NCBI GenBank assembly: GCA_003283685.1
Contig: QBWD01000018.1
Location: 1-19,241, forward strand
From: Prochlorococcus sp. AG-315-D17
GTDB taxonomy: Bacteria > Cyanobacteriota > Cyanobacteriia > PCC-6307 > Cyanobiaceae
Direction of reading: 5' to 3'
Length of the DNA: 19,241 nt
In this document: piece by piece, positions 18,229-19,241 of the stretch
How the letters are laid out: every line of letters begins with the position of its first letter
Numbering within the stretch: position 1 is the first letter of the stretch
Program-made: the position numbers and the translations under genes
Notes under the pieces: generated by a model
Seen by the model: the letters and a program-made list of their open reading frames with translations, nothing else
What the model was told of the DNA's origin: nothing
The model's database searches: none

Positions 18229-18663
18229 TTATACAGGGGTTTTTTGATCAGCTAAAAGATCTTTTAACTTAGACAATTCTCCTGCCCAACGAGGGTCTGG
18301 AGCTTCTTTGATCGGAGCATCACTATGTACAATTTTCTTAACATCTTTACGATTAGAACCCTGAGAATTTGCATTAGAAGAACTGCCTCCTCTTCTAGAT
18401 CCACCCGAATTTGAATCTTTACGCTCAGAACGTTCAACTCTTAATTTATTGCCATCAAAATCTTGGCCATTTAATTTTGCAATAATTTCATTTGCAACTT
18501 TTTCATCTTTAACATTTGCAAAACCAAATCCCCTACAAGCCTTTGTCTCTCTATCGAAAACAGCTTTAAACTTGATGCCGTCTCCTATAGAAATCAGTAG
18601 TGCTTCAAGTTCTTTGACTTTGAAATTCTGCGGCAAATTGCCGATGTAAAGACGAACGCTCAT
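18229..18663 (-). CDS. RRM-type RNA-binding protein with extended C-terminal tail
   Basis: A 144-residue protein with one RNA recognition motif (about 3-78): RNP2 is LYIGNL (5-10) and RNP1 is RGFGFANV (44-51), with the aromatic residues that stack on RNA present. A low-complexity linker rich in Ser, Gly, Asn and Arg follows (about 80-110), then a non-repetitive tail ending DPRWAGELSKLKDLLADQ. Cyanobacterial RRM proteins of this type are linked to cold response and to mRNA localisation at the thylakoid; which applies here is unknown. The distinct tail suggests a second interaction site. ATG at 18663. Confidence 0.88.
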   Translation of the reverse strand: MSVRLYIGNLPQNFKVKELEALLISIGDGIKFKAVFDRETKACRGFGFANVKDEKVANEIIAKLNGQDFDGNKLRVERSERKDSNSGGSRRGGSSSNANSQGSNRKDVKKIVHSDAPIKEAPDPRWAGELSKLKDLLADQKTPV

Positions 18664-18739
18664 GTAAATGAAAGGGGATAAAAAATAAACGGCATACGGC
18701 CGAAATAAGTTGAAAATAATTAGATTTAAGTGTAGTTAA

Positions 18740-19241
18740 TCACAAAAAGGGGTGATTCTGTAGGGTCCAGTTTCGAGCAAGCTCAAAAGCATCCTCATTT
18801 GTACACAAACGACCAAAAGCTTTTTCCTTTGCAAGATATGTCATAAGACCCCCCAAAAGCGGGCCTGGGGAAACCCCTAAAGCCTTTTGAAGGCAATTAC
18901 CGTCCAAAGGAGAAGAGGGATGAAAAAGAGGGTCTGAGAGATCTTTCCAGCGCTTTAACCATTCATCTGCATCATTAGATTGCAAAAAGAGAATAAAAGA
19001 AGGTAAATCTTCGACCAAATCAATATGAAGTTGGAATCTTTCATCCTCTGATAAATCCTCCAAGCTAAATCGATTAATTTTAGAAACCCAAAATCTTAGT
19101 TTCCGGCAACGTTTAATTTGATTTCTACTAAAAGTCAATCTTTCTAAACCTTCATCACTTAATAAACATATCAATCTTGCTAAAGGCTTCCCCATAGATA
19201 ATTCTTTAGGAAAATTATTTATATCATCATCATGTAAACCT
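18740..19241 (-). CDS. CCA-adding enzyme / poly(A) polymerase family, C-terminal part
   Basis: Minus-strand gene whose start lies beyond the window: the frame stays open from the ATG at 19195 to the window edge, so that ATG is internal; about 166 residues are visible. The C-terminal helical region resembles tRNA nucleotidyltransferase/poly(A)-polymerase enzymes: a helix pair in LTFSRNQIKRCRKLRFWVSK, then LDGNCLQKALGVSPGPLLGG, the pattern corresponding to the family's DL...LG..PGP..G motif, followed by a helix ending EKAFGRL. The catalytic nucleotidyltransferase domain would be off-window. The likely role is adding or repairing the tRNA 3' CCA end; the assignment rests on a weakly conserved region. 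Confidence 0.65.
   Translation of the reverse strand, partial: GLHDDDINNFPKELSMGKPLARLICLLSDEGLERLTFSRNQIKRCRKLRFWVSKINRFSLEDLSEDERFQLHIDLVEDLPSFILFLQSNDADEWLKRWKDLSDPLFHPSSPLDGNCLQKALGVSPGPLLGGLMTYLAKEKAFGRLCTNEDAFELARNWTLQNHPFL

Noticed and set aside
18664..18739. Possible hairpin CGGC-ATACG-GCCG upstream of the RRM gene
   Set aside because: Only a 4-bp stem with no T-run; too weak to call a terminator or thermosensor.

Overview
The window looks like a chromosomal core segment of a marine picocyanobacterium, most likely Prochlorococcus. The DNA is visibly AT-rich with compact intergenic gaps. It carries cyanobacterial NDH-1 subunits (including the oxygenic-phototroph subunit NdhM), the plant-type carotenoid enzymes phytoene desaturase and phytoene synthase, an RbcR-type LysR regulator and a PedR-like LuxR regulator. 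I recognise the proteins and gene order from memory as Prochlorococcus-like, but cannot assign a clade without a search. I see no insertion sequence, phage gene, CRISPR array, rRNA or tRNA, and no gene-free stretch reaches 300 bases.

Layout. (1) 1-5416, all plus strand: the 3' part of citrate synthase, then ndhA-ndhI-ndhG-ndhE, NAD kinase and a CYTH/triphosphate-tunnel enzyme. From ndhI onward the genes are nearly contiguous and look like one operon. (2) 5417-6015: a 20-bp perfect palindrome, a 49-codon small ORF (plus) and a convergent LuxR-family regulator (minus) with a C-terminal cysteine cluster. (3) 6016-6897: metF (plus), whose end overlaps the end of the next minus-strand gene. (4) 6890-13654, minus strand: in transcription order an NnrU/Z-ISO-like membrane protein, ndhF, ndhD, scpA and a sugar-nucleotidyltransferase. 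(5) 13764-14723: the RbcR-type regulator, divergent from nnrU. (6) 14710-15713, minus: ndhM with a DUF3172-type membrane protein coupled to it by a 4-base ATGA overlap. (7) 15817-18223, plus: pds (crtP) and crtB. (8) 18229-19241, minus: an RRM RNA-binding protein and the 3' part of a CCA-adding/poly(A)-polymerase-family enzyme that runs off the window.

How the genes fit together. Seven NDH-1 subunits (A, I, G, E, D, F, M) lie within about 15 kb, covering the membrane arm, an Fe-S connecting subunit and an oxygenic-phototroph subunit. NAD kinase in the same run makes NADP from NAD. Phytoene synthase and phytoene desaturase are neighbours, and an NnrU-family protein (the family that includes plant zeta-carotene isomerase) lies about 2 kb away, so three consecutive early carotenoid steps may be encoded here. 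Two regulators that in other cyanobacteria respond to carbon or redox state (RbcR-like, PedR-like) sit among them.

This is mainly conserved core genome, not an accessory island. The points most worth a second look are the small ORF, the NnrU/Z-ISO candidate, the ndhM-DUF3172 coupling, the cysteine-bearing LuxR regulator, the conserved-looking C-terminal tail of the RRM protein, and the 20-bp palindrome at 5456-5475.
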